Below the pieces are notes generated by a model, which was given only the letters and a program-made list of their open reading frames with translations, searched no databases and had not been told where the DNA came from. DNA of 42,303 bases from Bacteroidales bacterium. GTDB lineage: Bacteria > Bacteroidota > Bacteroidia > Bacteroidales > UBA932. The DNA lies in contig JAFRRF010000039.1 in assembly GCA_017428245.1 (NCBI GenBank), forward strand, positions 1-42,303, written 5' to 3'. Made by a program: the position numbers and the translations under genes. Positions 1 to 7,331 of this stretch are shown in pieces (the first letter of the stretch is position 1; every line of letters starts with the position of its first letter).

Positions 1-159
1 GCTGTCACCCCGGAAGGTTCCGGAACCCTGCCAGAGGTGGATGAGGATTTCCTGGAAAAGGTCGGCCACTTCGTCGCGGTCGGTCGAGAACATATAGCAG
101 ACGGTGTAGATCGTCCCCTTGTGTTCCCGGATCATCTTCTCAAATTCACGTTCAGTCAT
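1..159 (-). CDS. ECF-type RNA polymerase sigma factor, N-terminal fragment
   Basis: Partial gene: 53 residues are visible, from the ATG at 159 down to the window edge. The translation starts MTEREFEKMI and contains the sigma-70 region 2 pattern, an aromatic-rich helix (TIYTVCYMFS) followed by DRDEVADLFQEILIHLW, which is the core RNA polymerase and -10 recognition helix of ECF sigma factors. Region 4 lies outside the window. An in-frame stop just upstream makes the ATG at 159 the only reasonable start. It sits 71 bases after the YbaK-type gene on the same strand, so it may be the last gene of the operon starting at 4296, or it may have its own promoter. Its anti-sigma partner, if any, would lie beyond the edge. 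Family assignment is good; the regulon is unknown. Confidence 0.85.
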   Translation of the reverse strand, partial: MTEREFEKMIREHKGTIYTVCYMFSTDRDEVADLFQEILIHLWQGSGTFRGDS

Positions 160-230
160 AGTCTTTCAGCTTGTTTCTGCCCATAAGACGCAGTTTCGCT
201 CCGAAAACTACAGAATCGTCAAGAAATTTT

Positions 231-716
231 TCAGAGAGGGTAAATATCTGCCCCCACGAAATCGATGAGGTCCTGGGGAGCGATCTTCATCTGCAGGCCG
301 CGGATGCCGGCGCTGACATAGATATAATCATAGAGGAGGGCGCTTTCGTGGATGAAGGTAGGGAAGGGCTTCTTCATCCCGATAGGCGAGCAGCCACCGC
401 GAATGTAGCCCGTGGTGGGCAGGAGCTCTTTCACGTGCAGCATCTCGCAGTTCTTGTTGCCCGAGATCTGCGCCGCCACCTTCAGGTCCACTTCGAAGTT
501 GCCTGGAATCACGCAGACGAAGAAGCCGTTGCGGTCGCCGCGGAGCACCAGGGTCTTGAACACCTGCTCGATGTCTTCGCCCAGCTGGTCGGCCACATGC
601 TGCGCGGCCAGGTCATTCTCGTCGACCTCGTAGGGAACAAGTTCATACGCGATGCCGGCCGCGTCGAGCAGCCGGGCCGCATTGGTCTTGGCCGGAGCGT
701 TATCCTTCTTCGCCAT
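231..716 (-). CDS. ybaK: YbaK/EbsC-type aminoacyl-tRNA deacylase (Cys-tRNA(Pro) type)
   Basis: 161-residue cytoplasmic protein starting MAKKDNAPAKTN. It shows the YbaK fold signature: KTLVLRG around residues 54-60 with the conserved lysine K54, FVCVIPG at 66-72, and the GGCSPIGMKKPFPTFIHE segment at 107-124. YbaK proteins hydrolyse Cys-tRNA(Pro) made by prolyl-tRNA synthetase, and length and motifs match that subgroup rather than the longer ProX type found at 5223. The ATG at 716 lies inside the end of the DUF3810 gene (17-base overlap), which suggests translational coupling in the operon running down from 4296. Longer forms of this frame extend antisense-like sequence into the upstream gene and are not credible. 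The exact tRNA specificity is inferred from the family. Confidence 0.9.
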   Translation of the reverse strand: MAKKDNAPAKTNAARLLDAAGIAYELVPYEVDENDLAAQHVADQLGEDIEQVFKTLVLRGDRNGFFVCVIPGNFEVDLKVAAQISGNKNCEMLHVKELLPTTGYIRGGCSPIGMKKPFPTFIHESALLYDYIYVSAGIRGLQMKIAPQDLIDFVGADIYPL

Positions 717-1689
717 CTTCGTGCAGGTGCAGGTCGGAATAGGTGAGGACCAGCCGCAGCACCTGGCCATAGTTCTTGGTGCCGTCGGCGATGTGGTTGC
801 TGCGGAGGAAGAAATCGTAGAATCGGCGCTGGGCTTTTGCGAGAGCGTCCCAGCGGAGCTCCTTCCAGTGGAGCTGCGACAGTTCCAGGTCGAGCCGGAC
901 CTCGGGCCGCAGCGTGTCGGCCCAGGCCTGGAAATCCTCCTCTCCCAGAAGCGAACGGATGTTGCCCGCCACGTAGGTAAGGAGCATATACCAGGCGGCG
1001 TAGCGTATGGTCTGGTCGTCGGCGTGCCGGCAGTTCTCGAAAGCCCAGAAGTTCGCTTCCGCCTCGTTGCTGATGCCCAGCACGTGGGCGTATTCGTGTG
1101 CGAAGACGAAAGGATATTCCACGGGCGAGACGTCACGGTTGACGTGCATCTCGTCGAAGAACGGGCCGATGAAGCCCAGGACGCCAACGGCAGAGAACAA
1201 ACGGTTGAACATCAGGCGTTTCGGATGCTGCCAAGGCTTGGGCTGACAGAGTCCGCATTCCGCCGGAAGGGCGGCGTACCAGGCCTTGACGTGCGCTTCC
1301 ACGGCGGCTTCGTCGACCGATTCAGCGTCGCACCAGTTCTCGTTGAGCTGCCGGGCGAATTCCGTGAGGAACTCCTGGAATTCCGCCTCTTCATAGGGCA
1401 TGGGCATCGAGCCGAGCCGCGTGTGGAGGTCGCTGCGCGAATAGTTCAAGCCCCAGCCTGCGTAAAACCAGACATAGATGCCGAGCAGCAGCGCCGCCTC
1501 CTTCAGCAGGCATTTCCACCAGCGCTCCTTTTTCCGGATGGCCCGTATGATCAACCAGATGAAGATGACAACGGCCAGGATGACGAGCCATTCCGTGAGC
1601 GAACCCCTGAACGGGGAGGCCACCCACGACAATGCGGCGGAGATGCCCGGGTAAAGCCGGGTCGCGTAGAAATCGGCGAAGTTTCCCAC
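700..1689 (-). CDS. DUF3810 family membrane protein, putative zinc peptidase
   Basis: 329 residues beginning with a GTG codon (MGNFADFYATRLYPG). There are two N-terminal hydrophobic segments (about 34-50 and 64-80), then a soluble part with HEYAH at 198-202, an HExxH zinc-peptidase motif, followed seven residues later by E209 in SNEAEANFW, a plausible third zinc ligand. This is the DUF3810 family, widespread in Bacteroidota and uncharacterised. The start codon shares one base with the stop of the HerA-like gene (TAGTG), so the two are probably translationally coupled, and the 3' end overlaps the YbaK gene. Peptidase activity is inferred from the motif only. Confidence 0.88.
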   Translation of the reverse strand: MGNFADFYATRLYPGISAALSWVASPFRGSLTEWLVILAVVIFIWLIIRAIRKKERWWKCLLKEAALLLGIYVWFYAGWGLNYSRSDLHTRLGSMPMPYEEAEFQEFLTEFARQLNENWCDAESVDEAAVEAHVKAWYAALPAECGLCQPKPWQHPKRLMFNRLFSAVGVLGFIGPFFDEMHVNRDVSPVEYPFVFAHEYAHVLGISNEAEANFWAFENCRHADDQTIRYAAWYMLLTYVAGNIRSLLGEEDFQAWADTLRPEVRLDLELSQLHWKELRWDALAKAQRRFYDFFLRSNHIADGTKNYGQVLRLVLTYSDLHLHEDGEEG

Positions 1690-3350
1690 TAGCTGAAGAT
1701 GCTCTTCAGGATTTCGGTCGTCACCTTGCGGGCGGCGGTGTTGACAGCGGTCTTCGTGGCCTTTTTGGCGGCGGTCCCGAGGGTGGAGGAACTCTTCTTC
1801 GTGGTCGTGCTCTTTTTCGTGGAAGTACTCTTCTTGGCCGTGCTGCTCTTGGTGCTTTTGCCGCCGATATTCTTGGCGATACGGGTGCCGGCGCTGCGGG
1901 CGAAGCTCGTGGCTGCGGCGGCGATCATCGTGCCGAGGATCGTCCGGCCGACACCGCTCTTCTTGGAACTGCTCTTGGATTTCTTTTCCTTCTCCTTTTC
2001 CTTCAGCTCTTTTTCTTTCTGTTTCTCGAGGGCCTTGCGCTCTTTTTCCGCTTCTTCCTCGGCTTTCTGCGCGGCTTCGGTAAGCATCTCATAGGCGCTC
2101 TCGCGGTCGAAGAACTTCTCGTAGTCTTTCAGCTTCTGCGGCGCGGCCGCCTGGATGTCATAGCGCTGGCCCGGCGTGATGGCGCCGATCTGGCTGAGCG
2201 GGAAGAGAATCTTGGCACGTTCGACCACGCTGGGCGCGCCCTTTTCGTCGAGGAACGAGACGAGGGCCTCGCCCGTGCCCAGGTCGAGGATGGCGTCTTC
2301 CGTCTTGAAGGCGGGATTGGCGCGGAAGGTCTGTGCGGCAGCGCGGACTGCCTTCTGGTCCTGCGGCGTATAGGCGCGCAGGGCGTGCTGCACGCGGTTG
2401 CTCAGCTGGGCGAGGACGTTGACGGGCACGTCGCTCGGCACTTGGGTGATGAAGTAGATGCCCACGCCCTTCGAACGGATGAGACGGATCACCTGCTCGA
2501 TCTTGTCGACCAGGGCCTTCGAGGTGCCATCGAAGAGCATATGCGCCTCGTCGAAGAAGAACACGAATTTCGGCAGGTCGAGGTCGCCCACCTCGGGGAG
2601 AGTGGCGTAGAGTTCGGTCATCAGCCAGAGGAGGTAGGTGGAGTAGAGCTTCGGGTTGAGCATCAGCTTGTCGGCAGCCAGGACGTTCATCACGCCGCGG
2701 CCGTTCTCGACGGCGAAGAGGTCGTTTACGTCGAAGGCCGGTTCGCCGAAGAACTTGTCACCGCCTTCGCTTTCGATCTGCAGCACGGCGCGCTGGATGG
2801 CGCCGACGCTCGCCGGGGCGATGTTGCCGTACTGGGTGGTGAACTGGGCGGCGTTCTGGCCCACGAAGTTGAGCATCAGCTTGAGGTCTTTCAGGTCGAT
2901 GAGCAGCAGGTTGTTGTCGTCAGCGATGCGGAACAGGGCGTTGAGCACGCCGGCCTGGACTTCGGTAAGTTCCATCAGCCGGGCGAGCAACTGCGGTCCC
3001 ATTGCCGAGACGGTGGCACGCATCGGGAAGCCCTGCTCTCCGAAGACGTCGAAGAAGCGTGTGGGGCAGCCGGCGAACTGCGGGTTTTCGATGCCGAATT
3101 CGGGCATACGTTTTTCAATGAAACCACTGAGCCGGCCCGGCTGGCTGATGCCGCTCAGGTCGCCTTTCATATCGGCCATGAAACAGGGTACGCCGGCCTG
3201 GGAGAAGGTTTCGGCCAGGACCTGCAGAGTGACGGTCTTGCCGGTACCGGTGGCGCCGGCGATCAGGCCGTGACGGTTGGCCATATTGCCGACCAGGTTG
3301 ATGTTTCCGTTGTCGCTGTGCGCGATGTAGAGTTGTCCGTCTTTAAGCAT
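1689..3350 (-). CDS. HerA-like ATPase/helicase (DUF853 family)
   Basis: 553 residues. Walker A is GATGTGKT at 32-39 and Walker B is FVFFFDEAH at 262-270. The central part matches the DUF853/YjgR group of HerA-FtsK type ATPases (MADMKGDLSG at 58-67, GVGIYFITQVPSDVP further on). These are ring-forming P-loop NTPases of poorly known role, often linked to DNA processing. Residues about 425-553 form a separate low-complexity tail: a Glu/Lys-rich charged helix, a short hydrophobic stretch (TILGTMIAAAATSFA) and runs of Lys, Ser and Thr, then an amphipathic end. This tail suggests nucleic-acid or membrane contact. The gene follows the LD-carboxypeptidase by 19 bases and overlaps the DUF3810 start by one base. 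Confidence 0.92.
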   Translation of the reverse strand: MLKDGQLYIAHSDNGNINLVGNMANRHGLIAGATGTGKTVTLQVLAETFSQAGVPCFMADMKGDLSGISQPGRLSGFIEKRMPEFGIENPQFAGCPTRFFDVFGEQGFPMRATVSAMGPQLLARLMELTEVQAGVLNALFRIADDNNLLLIDLKDLKLMLNFVGQNAAQFTTQYGNIAPASVGAIQRAVLQIESEGGDKFFGEPAFDVNDLFAVENGRGVMNVLAADKLMLNPKLYSTYLLWLMTELYATLPEVGDLDLPKFVFFFDEAHMLFDGTSKALVDKIEQVIRLIRSKGVGIYFITQVPSDVPVNVLAQLSNRVQHALRAYTPQDQKAVRAAAQTFRANPAFKTEDAILDLGTGEALVSFLDEKGAPSVVERAKILFPLSQIGAITPGQRYDIQAAAPQKLKDYEKFFDRESAYEMLTEAAQKAEEEAEKERKALEKQKEKELKEKEKEKKSKSSSKKSGVGRTILGTMIAAAATSFARSAGTRIAKNIGGKSTKSSTAKKSTSTKKSTTTKKSSSTLGTAAKKATKTAVNTAARKVTTEILKSIFS

Positions 3351-3369
3351 ATCGTTCTGTTTTTATATT

Positions 3370-4296
3370 CTAGATGAATTTCAGGCAGCCGCCGTCGGCG
3401 GTAACGTCGAGAGTGACTTCACGGCCGAGGTAGAGGCTGTAGTTGGGGTGCTCGTGACCGCTGTCGAAACCGAACAGCACCGGCTTTTCGAGCGGAGCCA
3501 TATATTCATTCACCAGGTCGAGCGCCTTGCGCTGCCATTCGTCCTCACCGCTGGTGTCCGTGAACTGGCCGATGATGATACCCTTCGCGCGCTCGAAAGC
3601 GCCGCCCTGTTGCAGGGTGAGCAGCATCCGGTCGAGATTGTACATCCGTTCGTCCACATCCTCCAGGAAGAGGATGCTGTCTTCGTCGAGATGATTCTGC
3701 CACGGCGTGCCGAGACACGATACGAACAGGCTCAGATTTCCGCCCACCAACCGGCCGCGGACTTTGCCCGTCTTGCTGAACGGGTGCGGTGCCGTGCGGT
3801 ACGAGCGTATCTTGCCGAAAAGCGCCTTTCGCAGTGACGCTTCGCTGACACGGGATCCGTCGCCTGTGTCAGGCCCGATCGTGCTGGGCATAGCCCCGTG
3901 GATCGACTCGATGCCGTGGCTCTGCAACAACGCGTGGAAAACGGTGATGTCGCTGAAGCCCACCAGCCATTTCGGATACCGGTCGAAGAGACTCAGGTCG
4001 AGCGCCCGTACGGTGCGCATCGAGCCGTAGCCGCCGCGGAACGAGATGATGGCCTTGACTTCGGGATCGAGCAGGGCTTCCGTCAGATCGGCCGCGCGGT
4101 CGGCGTCGCTGCCGGCGAACTCGCCGGGAGCGCTGTCGTACAGATGCTTGCCCGTCTTCACGCGGAGACCCCACGATTCGAGCATTTCTTTCCAGTAAAG
4201 CGTTTGCCGGCTCTTCTCGCTCAGCGAGGAGGCCAGGGCCACCACGGCGACGGTGTCGCCTTCCTTCAGGTATTCAGGGCGGATGTAGGCTTTCAT
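3370..4296 (-). CDS. LD-carboxypeptidase (peptidase S66, LdcA/MccF family)
   Basis: 308 residues from the ATG at 4296 (MKAYIRPEYLKEG). The S66 catalytic set is visible: Ser115 in GFSDIT (113-118), Glu212 in FLEDVDE, His281 in SGHEHPN, plus the RGGYG loop at 87-91. LdcA enzymes cleave the terminal D-alanine from murein tetrapeptides during peptidoglycan recycling; MccF relatives inactivate microcin C. No signal peptide is seen, which fits a cytoplasmic recycling enzyme. A longer version with a TTG start at 4317 is possible, but the -7 element at 4315-4322 sits right there, so the internal ATG is preferred. It is the first gene of the minus-strand operon that continues to the sigma factor. Confidence 0.93.
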   Translation of the reverse strand: MKAYIRPEYLKEGDTVAVVALASSLSEKSRQTLYWKEMLESWGLRVKTGKHLYDSAPGEFAGSDADRAADLTEALLDPEVKAIISFRGGYGSMRTVRALDLSLFDRYPKWLVGFSDITVFHALLQSHGIESIHGAMPSTIGPDTGDGSRVSEASLRKALFGKIRSYRTAPHPFSKTGKVRGRLVGGNLSLFVSCLGTPWQNHLDEDSILFLEDVDERMYNLDRMLLTLQQGGAFERAKGIIIGQFTDTSGEDEWQRKALDLVNEYMAPLEKPVLFGFDSGHEHPNYSLYLGREVTLDVTADGGCLKFI

Positions 4297-4314
4297 GTTT
4301 TTTTGTCTATCCCT

Positions 4315-4322
4315 CAAAGATA
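4315..4322 (-). promoter_or_regulatory. Bacteroidota -7 promoter element for the LD-carboxypeptidase operon
   Basis: TATCTTTG on the minus strand, a full match to the TAnnTTTG consensus of the primary sigma factor in Bacteroidota, 18 bases before the ATG at 4296. No clear -33 TTTG at standard spacing is seen. Confidence 0.6.
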
Positions 4323-4336
4323 ATCAAAATAAATGG

Positions 4337-4344
4337 TAAATTTG
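4337..4344 (+). promoter_or_regulatory. Bacteroidota -7 promoter element for the nuclease operon
   Basis: TAAATTTG matches TAnnTTTG and ends 21 bases before the ATG at 4366. It is divergent from the element at 4315-4322, so the two operons share a short control region of about 70 bases. Confidence 0.6.
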
Positions 4345-4365
4345 TAACAAAATGTACCGCCCGTC

Positions 4366-5220
4366 ATGAAGAAGCTTCTCCCGAAACTGCTGGCGCTGGT
4401 GCTCGTCCTCGCGGGCGCCGTGCTCTACTATGTCTTCGACCATCGCTCCGTCGAACCCGACGACCCCGCCGCCCCCGTCGTCAATCCCGGCCGGGTGAGC
4501 ACCGATGTGCCCTCGAACGTCGCCTCGCTGATGGAAGTCCCGGACCTTTCGGAATCGTACAGCCCCATAGTCCCCCACAAGGCCTATGTGTCGTCCTACA
4601 ACGAGGAGACGCTGATTCCCGACTGGGTGGCCTATGAACTTACCGCCGATGAAACGGGCGGCACGGAATCGCGCGGCGGCATCGAGTTCCGTATGGACCC
4701 GACCCTTCGGGGTGTCACCCAGGCCATGCGCGAAGACTATTCCGGCTCCGGCTGGACCAAGGGCCACCTGATGCCCGCGGCCGACGCGGCCTTCAGCACC
4801 ACCACGATGGGCGAGACCTTCTACTTCACCAACATCTGCCCGCAGGACGAAACCCTCAATGCGGGTGACTGGGCCTATCTCGAGAAACGCGTCCGGCAGT
4901 GGGCGAACCGCTACGGCCACATCTGGGTGGTGACGGGCCCCATCGTGGGCGAGAACCGCTACGGCACGATCGGCGACCGCGAGGTGGTGGTCCCCGACTC
5001 CTTCTTCAAGGCACTGCTCATCCAGAAGAAAAACGGATCCTACAGCGCCATTGCCTTCGTGATGGACAACGACGACGAACGCTATTATCTGAAAGACTGT
5101 TATCTGACCGTCGACGAACTGGAAACGCTCACCGGTTTCAACTTCTTCCCGCTGCTCGACGACAAGATTGAGGAAAAAGTCGAAAGCACGGTCCGGCTTT
5201 CCGACTGGGGCATCCGATAA
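4366..5220 (+). CDS. Secreted DNA/RNA non-specific endonuclease (NUC1, ββα-metal)
   Basis: 284 residues. The N-terminus (KK, then a hydrophobic stretch to about residue 24) is a signal peptide or anchor. The nuclease core shows TKGHLMPAAD at 131-140, the Bacteroidota version of DRGH with catalytic His134, and the downstream NICPQDETLNAGDW block (156-169) with Asn165 as metal ligand. The family cleaves DNA and RNA without strong sequence preference using one divalent metal. Export implies a role in nutrient acquisition from extracellular nucleic acid or in competition. The gene opens a three-gene operon with only two bases before the next start. An immunity protein, as expected for a toxin, is not apparent. 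Confidence 0.93.
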   Translation: MKKLLPKLLALVLVLAGAVLYYVFDHRSVEPDDPAAPVVNPGRVSTDVPSNVASLMEVPDLSESYSPIVPHKAYVSSYNEETLIPDWVAYELTADETGGTESRGGIEFRMDPTLRGVTQAMREDYSGSGWTKGHLMPAADAAFSTTTMGETFYFTNICPQDETLNAGDWAYLEKRVRQWANRYGHIWVVTGPIVGENRYGTIGDREVVVPDSFFKALLIQKKNGSYSAIAFVMDNDDERYYLKDCYLTVDELETLTGFNFFPLLDDKIEEKVESTVRLSDWGIR

Positions 5221-5222
5221 TC

Positions 5223-5762
5223 ATGGCCGGTTTCAAAGTCAGCGAACCCGTCACAACTCCTCCTGCCGTTTTCGCGTCGGAGCTGCAGCGGAAGGTCTAC
5301 GAGACTTTCGCCGCGCTCGGCATTTCCTTCACCCGGGTGGATACCGATCCCGGCATCACGATGGAAGACTGTCAGCATATCGACGCGAAGATCGGCGTGC
5401 GCATCGTCAAGACCATCTTCCTGTGCAACCGCCAGCAGACGGAGTTCTACCTGTATGTCACGACCGACGACAGGCCTTTCGTCACGCGGGAATTCTGCGG
5501 CGCACTGGGCATTCCCCGCGTCTCGTTTGCTTCCGCCGGGAAACTCTGGGACCTGACCGGCGTCCTGGTCGGCGCCACGACGCTGCTGAGCGCCGTTCTG
5601 CCGCAGGCAGCACCGGTCCATCTGGTGATGGACCGGAGTGTCGCGGATTCCGATTGGTACGCCTGTACCGACGGTACCGCCACCTGTTTCGTGAAGATCC
5701 GGACCCGGGACCTTCTGGAAAAATACCTTCCTTTCACGGGTCACACCCTGACACTGATCTGA
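5223..5762 (+). CDS. ProX/PrdX-like Ala-tRNA(Pro) deacylase (YbaK domain)
   Basis: 179 residues with a YbaK fold: early VYETFAALGISFTRVD (25-40), the lysine-containing VKTIFLCN block (60-67), VTREFCGALG, and the C-terminal LVMDRSV and CFVKIRTRDLL segments. This arrangement fits the free-standing prolyl-tRNA-synthetase-associated domain (ProXp/PrdX), which hydrolyses mischarged Ala-tRNA(Pro). It differs in length and motifs from the YbaK-type protein at 231-716, so the window encodes two proline-tRNA editing enzymes of different class. The ATG comes two bases after the nuclease stop and eight bases separate it from the SDR gene. The link to a secreted nuclease has no evident functional logic. 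Confidence 0.88.
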   Translation: MAGFKVSEPVTTPPAVFASELQRKVYETFAALGISFTRVDTDPGITMEDCQHIDAKIGVRIVKTIFLCNRQQTEFYLYVTTDDRPFVTREFCGALGIPRVSFASAGKLWDLTGVLVGATTLLSAVLPQAAPVHLVMDRSVADSDWYACTDGTATCFVKIRTRDLLEKYLPFTGHTLTLI

Positions 5763-5769
5763 TACGGCG

Positions 5770-6567
5770 ATGATTATCCTCATTACAGGCATTTCTTCGG
5801 GCTTCGGGCTCGCGATGGCGCGGCAGCTGAATGCTGACGGGCATACGGTTTACGGAACGGTACGGCGCGACGTGGAACAGCTTCCCGGCGTGCATTATCT
5901 TCGCGCCGACGTGCGTGATACGGCGTCCGTGCAGGCCGCCGTCGACGCGGTGCTTGCAGCGGAAGGACGCATCGACGTGCTCATCAACAATGCCGGAATG
6001 GGTATCGGCGGTCCGGTCGAATTCGCACCCGAGGCGGACGTTCAGCTGCAGATGGACACGAACTTCATGGGCCAGGTGCGATTCGCGCAGGCCGTACTGC
6101 CCGCGATGCGGAAGCAGGGGAGTGGCAAGATCTTGTGTTTCAGCTCGATCGGCGGCGTGATGGGCCTCCCGTTCCAGGGCTTTTATTCGGCCAGCAAGTT
6201 CGCGGTCGAGGGTTTCTGCGAAGCCCTGCAGATCGAGGTCCGGCGCCACGGCATCCAGGTCGTGCTCATCGAGCCCGGCGACTTTTCCACCGGTTTCACG
6301 GCCGCCCGCATCAAACAGGTCTCCGATGCCGCCGTTGCAGCCTATCCTTCGCTCCGCCAGTCCGTAAGCAGTTTCGAAAAAGACGAGCAGACAGGTCTCA
6401 AGCCGGAGTATCTCGCCCGCAAGGTCGCGAAGATCGTCCGCAGCAGACACCCGAAGTTCCGCTATGTCATTGCCACCTTCATCCAGAAGCTTTCTATCCC
6501 CCTCAAGCGCATCCTCCCCGCCCGCACCTTCGTCCGCGTGCTGTCGCTGTTCTATGATGTGAAATAG
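5770..6567 (+). CDS. Short-chain dehydrogenase/reductase (SDR)
   Basis: 265 residues, classical SDR. The cofactor loop is TGISSGFG at 6-13, NNAG is at 73-76, Ser125/Ser126 fall in CFSSIGG, and the active-site YSASK gives Tyr139 and Lys143. VRRD after beta-strand 2 suggests NADP preference. The C-terminal part has the basic and hydrophobic pattern (FIQKLSIPLKRILPARTF) common in SDRs acting on lipid or steroid-like substrates. Substrate is unknown. It ends the operon begun by the nuclease. A reductase of this class is needed for 3-keto intermediates in sphingolipid or sulfonolipid synthesis, but nothing here ties this copy to that pathway. Confidence 0.9.
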   Translation: MIILITGISSGFGLAMARQLNADGHTVYGTVRRDVEQLPGVHYLRADVRDTASVQAAVDAVLAAEGRIDVLINNAGMGIGGPVEFAPEADVQLQMDTNFMGQVRFAQAVLPAMRKQGSGKILCFSSIGGVMGLPFQGFYSASKFAVEGFCEALQIEVRRHGIQVVLIEPGDFSTGFTAARIKQVSDAAVAAYPSLRQSVSSFEKDEQTGLKPEYLARKVAKIVRSRHPKFRYVIATFIQKLSIPLKRILPARTFVRVLSLFYDVK

Positions 6568-6614
6568 GCCGCTGCCCGTTGCAAAGGCGGGAGCGTTATT
6601 TTCTAAAAAAGCAT

Positions 6615-6622
6615 TATCTTTA
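6615..6622 (+). promoter_or_regulatory. Probable -7 promoter element for the YugP-type peptidase gene
   Basis: TATCTTTA, one mismatch from TAnnTTTG, ends 29 bases before the ATG at 6652. It follows an 84-base gap after the SDR gene. Confidence 0.4.
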
Positions 6623-6651
6623 CGGGAAGAAGATAATCAATCATCAATCCT

Positions 6652-7323
6652 ATGTATTGGATCCTGTTTATCGGAGTCGCCCTGCTGAGTTATGTGGTGC
6701 AGGCCTCCTTCCAGAAAAATTTCCAGAAAGCGTCGCAGCTGCCCCTGCTCAACGGAATGGCCGGACGCGAAGTCGCGGTGCGGATGCTTTCCGACCACGG
6801 CATTCACGATGTGAAGGTCACATCCACGCCGGGCCAGTTGACCGACAATTTCAACCCTACGAACAAGACGGTGAATCTGAGCCAGGCAGTCTATGCCCAG
6901 ACCAATGTGGCGGCTGCCGCGGTGGCCGCGCACGAGTGCGGCCACGCGGTGCAGCACGCCACCGGCTATTTTCCCGTGAAGCTCCGTTCTGCCCTGGTTC
7001 CCGTAGTTTCGGTCAGTTCGCGGCTGGTCCCGATCGTGTTGCTGGTGGGTATGCTGCTGATCAATATTTTCCCGCAGATCATGTGGATCGGCATCGGCTT
7101 GTTCGCCCTGACCACCTTGTTCAGTATCGTCACGCTGCCCGTCGAGATCGACGCCAGCCGGCGGGCGCTCGCCTGGCTGAACCAGGCCGATATCATCGAC
7201 CCGTCGAATGCCGATGAGGCCCGGGGTGCCCTGCGCTCAGCCGCCTACACCTATGTCGTGGGCGCCCTCAGCTCGCTGGCCACGCTCATCTATTATCTCT
7301 CCATCTTTACCGGAAGAAAATAA
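6652..7323 (+). CDS. YugP-type membrane zinc metallopeptidase
   Basis: 223 residues. An N-terminal membrane segment (2-18) is followed by a soluble stretch with HECGH at 94-98, the HExxH zinc motif, then paired hydrophobic helices (about 112-130 and 136-158) and a C-terminal one (about 205-220). The DNFNPTNKTVNLS block before the motif is characteristic of the YugP family (peptidase_U/DUF zinc peptidases). Function in Bacteroidota is unknown; a role in membrane-protein quality control is a guess. Eight bases separate it from the S9 peptidase gene, so the two are likely co-transcribed. Confidence 0.92.
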   Translation: MYWILFIGVALLSYVVQASFQKNFQKASQLPLLNGMAGREVAVRMLSDHGIHDVKVTSTPGQLTDNFNPTNKTVNLSQAVYAQTNVAAAAVAAHECGHAVQHATGYFPVKLRSALVPVVSVSSRLVPIVLLVGMLLINIFPQIMWIGIGLFALTTLFSIVTLPVEIDASRRALAWLNQADIIDPSNADEARGALRSAAYTYVVGALSSLATLIYYLSIFTGRK

Positions 7324-7331
7324 GATTCTGT

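Noticed and set aside
1632..3377. Long plus-strand open frame opposite the HerA-like gene
   Set aside because: Antisense shadow of a well-supported gene; His/Gly/Asp/Val-rich composition typical of reverse-complement high-GC coding DNA, no domain recognised.
4366..5220. Interbacterial nuclease toxin with immunity gene
   Set aside because: No immunity-like gene follows; the next genes are a tRNA deacylase and an SDR, and the signal peptide fits a simple secreted nuclease.
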